Shown: one piece after another, positions 20,983 to 31,645 of the stretch | Numbering within the stretch: the stretch's first letter is position 1 | Layout of the letters: every line of letters starts with the position of its first letter | DNA from: Arthrobotrys musiformis | Taxonomy: Eukaryota > Ascomycota > Orbiliomycetes > Orbiliales > Orbiliaceae | DNA length: 64,000 nt | Assembly: GCA_036971715.1 (NCBI GenBank) | Contig: JAVHJL010000003.1 | Coordinates: 3,038,001-3,102,000 of the forward strand | Direction of reading: 5' to 3' | Notes under the pieces: model-generated | Seen by the model: the letters and a program-made list of their open reading frames with translations, nothing else | The model's database searches: none | Told to the model about the DNA's origin: nothing | Made by a program: the position numbers and the translations under genes

Positions 20983-23851
20983 ATGGCGACCCAAACGACT
21001 ACAATACCAGATCAACAGATCGAGGATCGAGTGCGAGTCTTCAGCGACTTCCTTGACCCCCCCGCTAGTGTTCCCAATGCCGATAGACGGTACACGCAGG
21101 CTGTTCGTGAGATGCTGAATAAAGGCCAACGACGGTTGATTGTATGTTTCTTTTCTTATAACTCTCTTCAGCTGCGTTATGAGCTTTGTTTTGTAAATTT
21201 GATAAATTGGATTTTTTGAAAGTTGACCTTTAAGCTTTTTTTTCAATAGATATCACTCGACGACATTCGAAACCATAACGCCAAGCTTGCGAAAGGAATC
21301 CTCGAGGCACCGTTTAGTCATATAGAACCGTTGACCCGGGCCGTTAGTGAAGTTTCGTTATCCCTCGCCGAAGCTGGGAAACACGATGTCGATAAGGATA
21401 CCGTACAGTTACAATCCCCCAATGCATAATACTATACGAGATCGGGGTTTGATAAGAAGTTGATACTAGGATTTCCATGTTGGACTTAACGGTAACTTTG
21501 GCGATCATGCCGTCAGTCCTCGTACCTTGGGTTCTGCGCACCTCAATCGGATGATATGTCTCGAGGGTATTGTTACCAAATGCTCGCTGGTGCGACCTAA
21601 AGTTAAAAAGTGCGAGGAAGCTCTATTCCGTTATATCTAGATATTGCTTAGTAGGCTAACGCGTTTACCATCTAGATCCGTACATTACAATGAAAGAAAG
21701 GAGCTTTTCCACGCAAGGGAGTACCGTGACCAAACGATGACAACCCAGGCGCCAACAGCTTCAAACGTCTACCCCACCGAGGATGAAGAGGGTAACCCCC
21801 TCGTCACCGAATATGGGTACTGTGTCTACCAAGACCATCAGACAATTTCGATACAGGAAATGCCGGAACGTGCTCCTGCTGGCCAACTCCCCCGTAGCGT
21901 TGATGTAATTATGGACGACGACCTGGTTGACCGCGTCAAACCCGGTGATCGTATACAACTCGTCGGGGTTTACAGATCCCTCGGAAATCGCAACCAGGGT
22001 TCTGGTAGCTCGACGTTCCGGACTTTGATCATTGCTAACAATGTTGTTCTACTTTCTTCCAAAGCTGGTGGTGGGATCGCTCAAGCGACCATTACGACGG
22101 GTGACATCAGGAACTTCAACGCTTTAGCCAAGAAGAAGAATGTCTTTGAGCTGTTGAGCCAGAGTCTTGCTCCTAGTATCTATGGCCACGATTACATCAA
22201 GAAAGCAGTGCTGTTGATGTTACTCGGTGGTATGGAAAAGAATTTGGAGAACGGAACACATTTAAGAGGTGATATCAACATATTGATGGTCGGTGATCCA
22301 TCTACTGCTAAATCGCAAATTCTTCGATTTGTCTTGAATACCGCACCATTAGCCATCGCCACTACAGGAAGAGGATCTTCGGGTGTCGGTTTAACAGCCG
22401 CGGTTACTTCAGACAAGGAAACCGGCGAACGAAGACTCGAAGCCGGTGCCATGGTTCTCGCCGATCGTGGTGTCGTCTGTATCGATGAATTCGACAAAAT
22501 GAGCGACATCGATCGAGTCGCCATCCACGAAGTCATGGAACAGCAAACTGTTACTATTGCAAAGGCTGGTATCCACACCAGTTTGAACGCAAGGTGTAGT
22601 GTTGTCGCAGCCGCCAATCCTATATACGGACAATACGATCCACATAAAGATCCGCACCGAAACATCGCGTTGCCAGATTCGTTGCTTTCACGTTTCGATC
22701 TGCTGTTCGTGGTTACAGACGACATCGAAGATCAGCGAGACGTGTTCATATCCGAACACGTGCTGCGTATGCATCGATATCGAAAACCAGGAACGGAAGA
22801 AGGCGCACCCGTGAGAGAAGGGCAAACGCAGCATTTAGGTGTCGGAACGGAGGAAACACAGGAAGACGGACCGACCCCCATGTACGAGAAATTCAACGTG
22901 ATGCTTCACGGTGGCGCGAAGGTTACGACAAAACGAGGGAAATCGAGGGATACCCAGATTTTGACGATTCCGTTCGTTAAGAAGTATATACAATACGCGA
23001 AGACTCGTATCCTACCTATTCTTACGGTTGGTGCGTCGAATTATATCACTGCGACTTACTCAGCGTTGAGAAACGATGAGGTGGAGAGCAACCAGCGGAA
23101 AACATCACCAATGACTGCGCGTACGCTTGAGACGTTGATTCGTTTGTCCACCGCTCATGCGAAGGCTAGACTTTCGAAGAGGGTGGAGGAGCAGGATGCG
23201 AGAGCTGCGGAGGAGATTTTGAGATACGCCTTGTTCAAGGAGATCGTACAGAACGAGAGGAAGAATAAAAGACGGAAGATGGATGATGGTGCGGATGACG
23301 ACTCTGACGACGATTCGGATGACGATGGGGAGATCAATGCTGCTGCACCACCAGGACCTAGGAGACGGACTACGAAGACCAGCCAGAGGACTGAGCTGTT
23401 GGAAGATGATGAAGATGAGGAGATGGGAGATGACGATGAAGATACGCAACCAACTGTTACGACCGCATCTACGAAGAAAGGAAGGGGTAGACCAAAGAAG
23501 GGTACCCAACAAACTGAAGAATCGCAGGATTCATGGGCGTCGTCGCAACCGGGAAGTCAGTTGCTACGAGATACCCAAGATGAAAGCTCGACGGCGGCGG
23601 AAAGTTCGGCGGCTGCGCCAGTGGAGCTAGCGGAGGCACGACTGGTGATTTTCAGAGCGACACTTGGAGGATTGATTAATACCGATCTATTCAACGAAGA
23701 AGCGGCACAAGTTGGGCTATTGATCGAGAGGGTTAATGCGGGCTTGCCACGTGGGAATGCACGGTTTAGTCAGGAGGAGGCGATGGCTGCATTGAGGAGG
23801 ATGCAAACGGACAACCAAGTGATGTGGGTGGACCATTATCTATCTTTTTGA
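20983..23851 (+). CDS. MCM3: DNA replication licensing factor Mcm3
   Basis: Subunit of the MCM2-7 replicative helicase, nuclear. Four exons (20983-21141, 21250-21402, 21470-21609, 21676-23851) total 875 aa. The N-terminal exons give the MCM N-domain (MLNKGQRRLI, ISLDDIRNHN, FHVGLNGNFG, VSPRTLGS, LEGIVTKCSLVRPKV). The AAA+ core has Walker A GDPSTAKS (about 357-364), Walker B CIDEFDKM (about 419-426) and the arginine finger SRFD (about 489). The C-terminus has the Mcm3-typical acidic stretch with basic NLS-like KNKRRKM, then a winged-helix-like end. The last intron uses a GTGCGA donor. Choice of MCM3 over other paralogues rests on these motif variants and the acidic tail. An MCB box upstream fits G1/S expression. 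Confidence 0.95.
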
Positions 23852-26703
23852 TTCCAGGGTGGTTTTGACTAATGATTTGTGTGGTTTAGGTTCGATGATG
23901 AGGGTGATAATGTCTACTACATCCCATAGTGAGGGAGTTTTTCGTACATTGTCTATCGAAAACACCTGGTCTAGAATTATTGTGCCTTTTCTGATTTTAG
24001 ATACAGAGGAGGTCGAAGCGTATTCCTCTGCTGGGGTAATAAGACAAAAAATATATTATTGCATATAATTCGATTAGGATGGATTATCAGAAAAAGCATC
24101 CTTAAACCTGGATGCTACATTTAGACGGTATTCACAATACTGGTATGTGCATATGTAGTATTGATTTGGCGGACAAGACCAGGCCTACCAATAGTGCAAC
24201 CAACGGAGACAAACAATTACTATTATATAATCGGCTCGTGATGGTACCTTTGAAAAAGTACCGATTGGTGTTGAAATAAGGTTAAACCGCAGTTCGCAAA
24301 TGCCGACGGGTGGTCAGCAGGGAACCTCTGGCCTCTACAGAAAAGATTGATTAGACGTTCTAGAAGGGCTCGTTTAAAGGAGCAGATACATGTGTTAGTT
24401 CTACGTATTTTAAGAGGAACTGGCTATTGTAAGGTGATCGGTCCCCCTTTTCTAAGATGCCATCGCAGGGCGCGAATATCATTCGGTACCTTGCATATAC
24501 GTGTACATGGACATGTGTCGCTTGGCCAGTCGCGGTGGCACGAGGCCAAGTCGATCGGGCCGTGACATTCTGATCAATAGCCGCCACGCACTCCCCGCTA
24601 TTACATATACTTCTCTCTTTCCTTCTGGAAGATATCGGATTCAATATTCGTTTAGAACCCGGCAATTAAGTGATTCACCAAGACGGAACAAAATGTCATC
24701 TCGCTCGTTCGCTCTTTCGCAGCTGTCACATAGTAGAAGGTACACCTGCAGCAGAGGGCACAAGTCAAGCTCCTCCCCAAAAGTCAAAGCTACGACCAAC
24801 CGGGTTTAGCGGTACCAAGGAGATCCAAAGCAAAAGCTTGGCCCCCTGGCCTTGGGTGCGTTCCCGTTGCATACGTTGCTTTTTTTGAGGTTTTGCGACC
24901 GTAAACTGCTTTTGGCCGAAAAACGTAATTTTAATTTCACAAATTCTTTTTTTTTTTCCTTTGCGGTTTTCTCGGGCGTCCGCGCTGCGAAGTACCGTTT
25001 TTGTTGACCAGGGGTGGTTAAGTTTACATGGGCAATCCGACTGCAATATTGATTATTCAGAGGAGGAGCACTCGTACGGGGCAGTTTGGAGCCGAAGGGG
25101 TCCGTAGATGTGGCATGTCGAGGAGAACTGGAGACCTCGAGAGCGGGGGGGATCGATATATGTATATCCAATATATACGGTGTACATGCATGCCAGACTT
25201 ACCTAAGTGATATCCCAGGTAGCTACAGTAGCTGCTTGTAGACGGCACGTAAGTACATACCTATGTATATAAGTGAAGTATCATCTGGAGGTCAATTGGA
25301 GTGATCAATTGATCAGATCATGAGGATGAGATTGATAGTATGGTGGTTATAAGCCCGAGCTAACGCCGTCGACGGGCCGGGCGCAATCGCAGCTTCTGTT
25401 CCTAGCCAATTGATGACACAATCGAATAAGGGCCCCCAATGACTGGCTGTCTTCGAAGCAGATAGGTCGACATGGGGGGTCCATACGGTAGTATAGTAAT
25501 TTACCAGCCGGGTACGGGAACATGTTCATTGCCGTGGCGTAGCTCGTATACAGCCGAATGCAATGATCTTTGAATGACCTGATTCCTGATTCCGATTCGA
25601 TATCCACATTGCTAAGGTCCTCTTTAGACACCGACAATATTGATATCCCTGCAAGTAGCTGTTAATGTTAATTGTATGCATGTACTCTGTATGGAGCGGC
25701 TACTGGGAGGTTACTAAAGTAGATAATATATGTGGATGGATGTAGCCTAAAAACTGGCTCGTCCTCCCCCATTCCTCCTGTTCTCTTCTTCTTCCTCCCT
25801 TCTCTCAACCACCTTCCCTTCTTCTTCTTCTTCTTTCTTTTTAACCTCCTCCTTCTCTTCTCCCGTCTTCCATTTCACTCCTCTCCGACAATTTCCTTGG
25901 GCCTTGTCGTTGTCATCGCCAATACTCACTCGTTAGTCTTGCGACCTATTATAAACACCCCGGTTGAAGGTAAGCCTTTTCGACTCCCAACGACTTGCTC
26001 TTTTTTCTTTGGCGATCCCGTTTAAACCTTTTTCGCTGCCAAAAACCAAAAGCCAAAAAAAAAAGTAAAGAAAAAAAGTCAAGGGAAAAACCCACCCAAG
26101 AAAAAATCACCAAAACAATTTAATGGACACACGAAAAATCTCAAACGAATAAGAAGCAGTGAAGCCAATTGCGAAAAGGCGCTCTTTCTTTTCTGCTGCT
26201 TGCTGGTTTCTATCTTGTTCTCGTACTGGTTCTCGTACTGGTTCGGCGCTGGTCATAATTCCACCAGCACCTGCATTGAAATTATCAAAAACAGCCTACT
26301 ATCAATTGGGAACTCTTGCCGCCCCTTTCCTCCCAATATTCCTCGTAATCTTCTTCTTCTTTTTCACCTCATCTTTTCTGTCCTGTTGGCATCCGTTCGA
26401 TTGCTCTGTGGAACCTCCCAGGATCTTTTCGATCGTTGGTATCACCAATATATTATTCCTATCATTTCTTTGCTTGTTATCATTTTTGTTTTTTTTTCTG
26501 CTTTTCGCGATTTCTTCGCAGGTATCTAGGTCCCTGGTCCACTTTACACGAGAAAGAAAAAAAACACCCTCTCCCCTCGGAAAACCATCTGTCAACTGGG
26601 TTTTGATGATTAAACTCTCATATCATATCTCATTAGCTAACAGATATCCTCGCCATACAGATAATAACCTATCTGGTCGCAAAAGACAAACATATCACTC
26701 ACA
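23852..26703. other. gene-free stretch including the ERG5 promoter and leader
   Basis: 2.85 kb with no supported gene. From about 25760 to 26600 the plus strand is strongly pyrimidine-rich (long CTTCTT and CTCC runs), typical of fungal promoters and transcript leaders. A GTAAGC near 25969 could be the donor of a leader intron, so transcription may start around 25.8-26.0 kb. The palindrome TGATCAATTGATCA occurs near 25302. Confidence 0.5.
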
Positions 26704-28673
26704 ATGGAGGCACCGGCTTCCTCAGCGGAGTTTATCGCTGCTGCACCCTCGCAGACGACCATTAACAATGCGCCTCTGGCTGCAAACGCGATTAACAGCT
26801 TCCTTCAGGGAGCTTCTGTCTGGTCTATTGCTTTGACCATGTTGGCCGCTTGTATCATCTATGATCAAGGTAATACGAAACCTCCAAAGAAAAGTTTTTT
26901 TTTCAGATGAGACGATATTCGAGAAAGTTGCTGGTGCTGACAATGGACGAAATCGATAGTTATGTATATTTGGCGCAAGGGAAATATTGCTGGTTCCATG
27001 TTCAAGATTCCATTCATGGGTCCTTTCTTGGAATCTGTTTATCCGAAATTTGAGGCGTACCATGCCAAGTGGTACTCTGGGCCTCTTAGCTGTGTGTCGG
27101 TTTTCCACAAGTACGTAGCATATATTTCTATATCCAAATTTCGGAGCCGAAGCAAACCAAGAAACCTTGGGAATTCCTGCGAAAGGATGTCCCAATCCTG
27201 GCTTCTTTGTTGGGCTGTAGCAGCGCGGATTCGGAAACTGTTGGCTAACTGAACCACGTCTAGATTCGTCGTCCTCGCATCTACCCGAGACCTCGCCCGA
27301 AAGTGCCTCAACTCGCCTAGCTACGCTCGCCCATGTGTCGTTGATATCGCTATCAAACTCCTCCGTCCCACCAACTTTGTCTTCCTTGATGGCAAACGCC
27401 ACGCCGATTTCCGAAAGGGCCTCAATGGGCTCTTCACCCGTCGTGCTATGGAGTCCTATCTTCCCGGCCAGGAAGCTATCTATGACAGATACTTCAAGCG
27501 CTGGGTCGAGCTTAGCAAGACTGGCGAGCCACAGCCTTTCATGCCCGAATTCCGTGATATCAATGTCGCTCTTTCTTGCATGACCTTCTGCGGAAACTAC
27601 ATCTCTGCCAAGCAAGTCGCCATTATCACTGAGAATTACGTCAACATTACCGCTGCCTTGGATCTCGTCAACTTCCCAATCATCATCCCGTTCACTCGTA
27701 CCTGGTATGGCAAGAAGTCAGCTGATTTCGTCCTCGCCACTTTCGAAGATTGCGCCCAGCAAGCCAAGGATGCCATGGCGGAAAAGGGAGCCGTCCCAAT
27801 GTGCATTCTCGACCACTGGGTTCGATCCATGATGGACGCTAGGGAATGGGAACGTCGCGTCGAGGCCGGCGAGGTTGAAATGAAGTCTCCAGGTGCCCCA
27901 GCTATCATCCGTGACTTCACCAACAAGGAAATCAGCGAGGCTCTTTTTGCTTTCTTGTTCGCTTCCCAGGATGCCACTTCCAGCGCCACCACTTGGATGT
28001 TCCAGCTTCTTGCCGATCGCCCTGAGGTTTTGGCCAAGCTTAGGGAGGAGCAGATGGCTGTTCGCGACGGTGATATCTTCAAGCCAACCACCATGGATCT
28101 TTTGGACAACATGCCGTACACTAGGGCTATGGTTAAGGAGACTTTGAGATACCGACCACCAGTTTTGATGGTTCCTTATGAGGTTAAGAAGGATTTCCCC
28201 GTTACTGACTCTTATACCGTTCCAAAAGGTTTGTTTTCTTCACCGTCATATTTTCCAATTTTGAAAACGGTATTCTGACTTGTCATAGGCTCTATGGTTG
28301 TTCCAACTTTGTACCCTGCTCTCCACGACCCCGAAGTTTACCCAGAACCTGGTACCTGGAAGCCGGAGCGTTGGATCGATGGTGACGCTGAGAAGCAAAC
28401 CAAGAACTGGCTCGTTTTTGGAACTGGTCCTCACTACTGCCTTGGACAACATGTAAGTCAATATAGCAAAATATCATAAAATCGAACAGGCACTAACGAG
28501 TTTTATAGTACGCTATTTGCAACTTGATGTTCATGGCTGCCAAGGCCGCTCTTCATCTCAACTGGGATCACTACCCAACTAAAGACTCGGAGAAGATCAA
28601 GATCTTTGCCACCATCTTCCCAGAAGATGACTGCCATTTAGTCTTTACTCCTCGTACCGATCTTTATGCTTAA
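26704..28673 (+). CDS. ERG5: Sterol C-22 desaturase, cytochrome P450 61 (Erg5)
   Basis: Endoplasmic-reticulum P450 that introduces the C22-C23 double bond in ergosterol synthesis. Five exons (26704-26869, 26960-27110, 27264-28228, 28289-28452, 28509-28673) give 536 aa, the usual CYP61 length. Seen: an N-terminal membrane segment (WSIALTMLAACIIY), the CYP61-specific FKIPFMGPFLESVYPKFEAYHAKW-type block, VFLDGKRHADFRKGLNGLFT, I-helix FASQDATSSATTW, ExxR in KETLRYRPP, PERW, and heme loop FGTGPHYCLGQH with Cys about 478. The C-terminus IFATIFPEDDCHLVF is diagnostic for Erg5. All splice sites are GT..AG, and the joins restore family sequence. It is the likely target of sterol-responsive regulation, but I see no clear SRE. 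Confidence 0.96.
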
Positions 28674-29918
28674 ATTTGATGAATGAATGCCTTTTTGCTT
28701 TATTACTGCTTTGATTCCCCCGTTGCCTTTTCGAGATACCGACTTTAAAACATTTACACCAACCTTTTTTTCTACCTTACCATCTTCATCTTCTTCTCAA
28801 GAAGCACGCTACGCCTAGCCGTCCGCAATCAACCAACGTTGACTATGTCGGCAGCTATTCCATTTTTTTAATTCACGAACAAGCAGCAATTTGGTTTTTA
28901 CCCGCACTACTATCGAAAATTAGACAAGTCCGATAGAATGAAGGAACACGAAAAAAAAGCTAACTTGCTTTTTGTTTTGATACCACGATCAATACCTTTT
29001 TGCAATTCAGCGACTTCTTTTTTTCTTCAAACTACTTTTTTGATTCCCCCATTTTTCACTTCTCTTACCTCTAGCTTTTTTTTTTTTTTTACGTTTTTCT
29101 CTTTCTTCCTTTGCATCTGGTCCCAAGTTTGTTCAGGGTTTATCTTTTTGTATAAAACACCTTCTTCCCTCTTTCATTGGTGCCATCGCAGCATGATATA
29201 GTATATTGCGATGTACTGCCTGTGGAGACCCTGTTCGACTTGTTGGAACCGTTTGCAACCTTTAGGGATTTCGGGATGAGAGGACGGACGTTGGTATTGT
29301 GATTTCCTGTTTGTTGTTTATTTTGCGCTACGTGCGAGAGAGGATATATCTGTATAATAATCTTAATAGTGTTGGGGTGGCCCTCCAGTGAGGGTGAGAT
29401 GGAGGGAGGCCTGGGAGGCCGTGGTGCGAGGAAGAGAATAAAAAAATTCTTGAAATAAAATAAACTATTTCATATAATTATATATTCCGTGAACCGAGTG
29501 GCATTAATTTGGAGGAGCCCATGGTGTCTCTATATCCACCGATTCGAAGCCACCCAATCACACCGATACCGTAGTCACTGCCGTCTCTGTAATAACAAGC
29601 TCCGTCCGAAGTTCCAGTTTTTTTCGAGCAGCACAAAAATGCAACAACGATATGTGTTGACCTGTCTCACGACCCACATCAAAATTTCAGATTGCGGCGC
29701 AAAAACCCGTTTCCACAGAACATCAAGAACTTCGAGACGACAACTCTTAACCCTCCCCAACCAAGGTCGGCCCATTGTCTCGGCCACGACCGTCTCCTCG
29801 ACCTGCATACCGCCCACCCAGGAAGCTGCAAGATGAGCTGAGGCCCCCCGAGTAGACCGACCGAAATATACATATCACTTCTCGAACGTCGGGTGGGCTA
29901 GTTACATATATTTAAACG
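28674..29918. other. ERG5 3' flank and NAM9 promoter
   Basis: About 1.2 kb with T-rich runs (28990-29130) after ERG5 and pyrimidine/A-rich DNA before NAM9. Open frames of up to 115 codons on opposite strands around 29490-29870 shadow each other and look non-coding. Confidence 0.5.
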
Positions 29919-31160
29919 ATGGCACGAACAAAGATATTCGCCCTCAAGCGGCCTGTACGACCCCCACCACCCCACCTACACCCCCCTTAGCACCCCGCCT
30001 CCCCTAACAATGATTATAAAAAATATATAGTACCCCCGCCAATCCTGGAACAAACAAGCAGTCTACAACCTCTTCCGCTACCGCCAACCGACGACAAACC
30101 GACGAACCTTCTACCAGCAAAAATTCCGAGCAAAGCAAGAAACCCGACGCTTCCACGGCGAATACCTAACCGAACGGAAATGGAACTCCATGTTCCGTCA
30201 CACCCTCCGCGGGGTGGTCCGCATGAACCCCAAGGAGATGGCGATGGGTGACGGCAGCGCCGTCGTGGCGGGTCGCGGTACCGGGATGGATTTGTTACCG
30301 ACGAGGTTTATGGGGAAGGAAGGGTACGAGGAATCCGTGTTTACGCATGTGAGGAACGCGGCTATTCCGTTCTCGCAGATGACGTTTGCGCCGTTGGAGA
30401 GGAGGTTGGATACGGCGGTTTATAGAGCTTTGTTTGCCAGTTCAGTCCGGCAGGCGAGGATGATGTGTTTGCATGGGAAGGTTTTGGTTAATGGTGTCAA
30501 GGTACCTTTTTTCCCCGTCTTATTCATCTTTGATTTTTGGTTATGGGGATGGGCTAATGGGGTTAGATGCCACATGCGGGGTATATGCTAAACCCGGGGG
30601 ATATGTTCTCCATCGACCCCCTCCTGGTAATGCGAGCCATCGGCGACCCTCAACGCGCAACATTCAAGCAGTTATCCACACAAGCAAAATCCGACCTCCA
30701 AAAGGCCATAGAGGAAGCCCAATCGAAAACTAAATCCTCAACATTCCTAAAATCCTCGAATAAGAAGGTAATAGCAGCCAACGCCGACGCCGAAGTCGAT
30801 ACCGAGACCTTCACAGCAGCGGGCGTTAAATCTACCTCTGCGGAGGGTGAAACCGAAGGCGAACCGGCAAAAGCAGAAGAGGAGGAATCTACGGGGGGTA
30901 AGAAGAAATTCCACCTCCCATCGGACTGGAGGTCGTATCTTCCCAAACACCCACGCTGGAAAATCTACGACCAATGGCAGCCGAAAAGGTTTATGAACCT
31001 CTTCGCCTTCGTACCACGGTACTTGGAGGTGAACCATAACATCTGCCATGCTGTTTACCTACGACATCCCGTCGCCAGAAGCGGCGGCGCTGAGGTGCCG
31101 AATCCGTTCAATGATGAGATGATGCAGTTGGCTTATACTTGGTATTTGAGGAGGAGGTAA
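29919..31160 (+). CDS. NAM9: Mitochondrial small-subunit ribosomal protein uS4m (Nam9)
   Basis: Component of the mitoribosome small subunit. Three exons (29919-29954, 30031-30501, 30567-31160) give 366 aa. The first exon is only 12 codons (MARTKIFALKRP); its intron has a CCTAACAAT branch site, and the join gives RPYPRQSWNKQAVYNLF, matching Nam9 N-termini. The S4 RNA-binding domain is at roughly 130-190 (RRLDTAVYRALFASSVRQAR, GKVLVNG, then HAGYMLNPGDM across the second junction). A charged Ala/Glu linker follows, then the Nam9 C-terminal block with LPSDWRSYLPKHPRW, FVPRYLEVNH and the terminal AYTWYLRRR. The N-terminus is basic, in line with mitochondrial import. Confidence 0.93.
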
Positions 31161-31645
31161 TCCTTTATTTTAATTGGATTACGTGGAAGGGGCGGTGGGG
31201 GGTATTTGTATATATTTAGTTTCCCTTTTGGAGTGCTGTAGAGCCGAGGATGTATGTACATTATACGATTTTAGAATTCGAGTATATATATCGTAAAACA
31301 TGCTTCCATGTCGTACATTTATGGACCGGCAGCTATTCTAGATTATCATCACAGATCTAGATCGATACTAGATATAACATCCTATTGCCATACCGTTTAT
31401 GAGAAACAATCGCTCTATAAATCCAATTGGTCTTTTAAACACTCTACCTCTCGGGATCTCCTAGTCTCCGCTTTGAAACCCTAGTCTCATAGCTACAAGC
31501 TAATACTTTGATTATAGTAAGGAAGAAACAGAACACGCACGCAAGAGGCGAACAGAAGAGGTGGTAGTAGCCAAAAAAGGTTTGTATACACAAAAAAAGA
31601 GAATAAGAAAGAAGAAAAAAAAAGAACAAAGTGACTCCTTTTGTT
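31161..31645. other. convergent intergenic spacer, NAM9 / SRV2
   Basis: A/T-rich 3' flanks of two convergent genes. Purine-rich run at 31596-31630. No coding signal. Confidence 0.5.

Noticed and set aside
22192..22725. 177-codon minus-strand frame inside MCM3
   Set aside because: Antisense to the AAA+ core of MCM3; no independent evidence.
25302..25316. TGATCAATTGATCA palindrome
   Set aside because: Too short and isolated to assign a function; A/T-rich palindromes of this size are expected by chance in the window.
26159..26836. 225-codon plus-strand frame in the ERG5 leader
   Set aside because: Phe/Ser/Leu-rich product follows from the CT-rich tract, and it runs into the ERG5 start in another frame.
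26722..27615. 297-codon open frame on the minus strand across ERG5
   Set aside because: It is antisense to confirmed ERG5 exons, reads through their introns, and shows no domain; a shadow of ERG5 codon bias.
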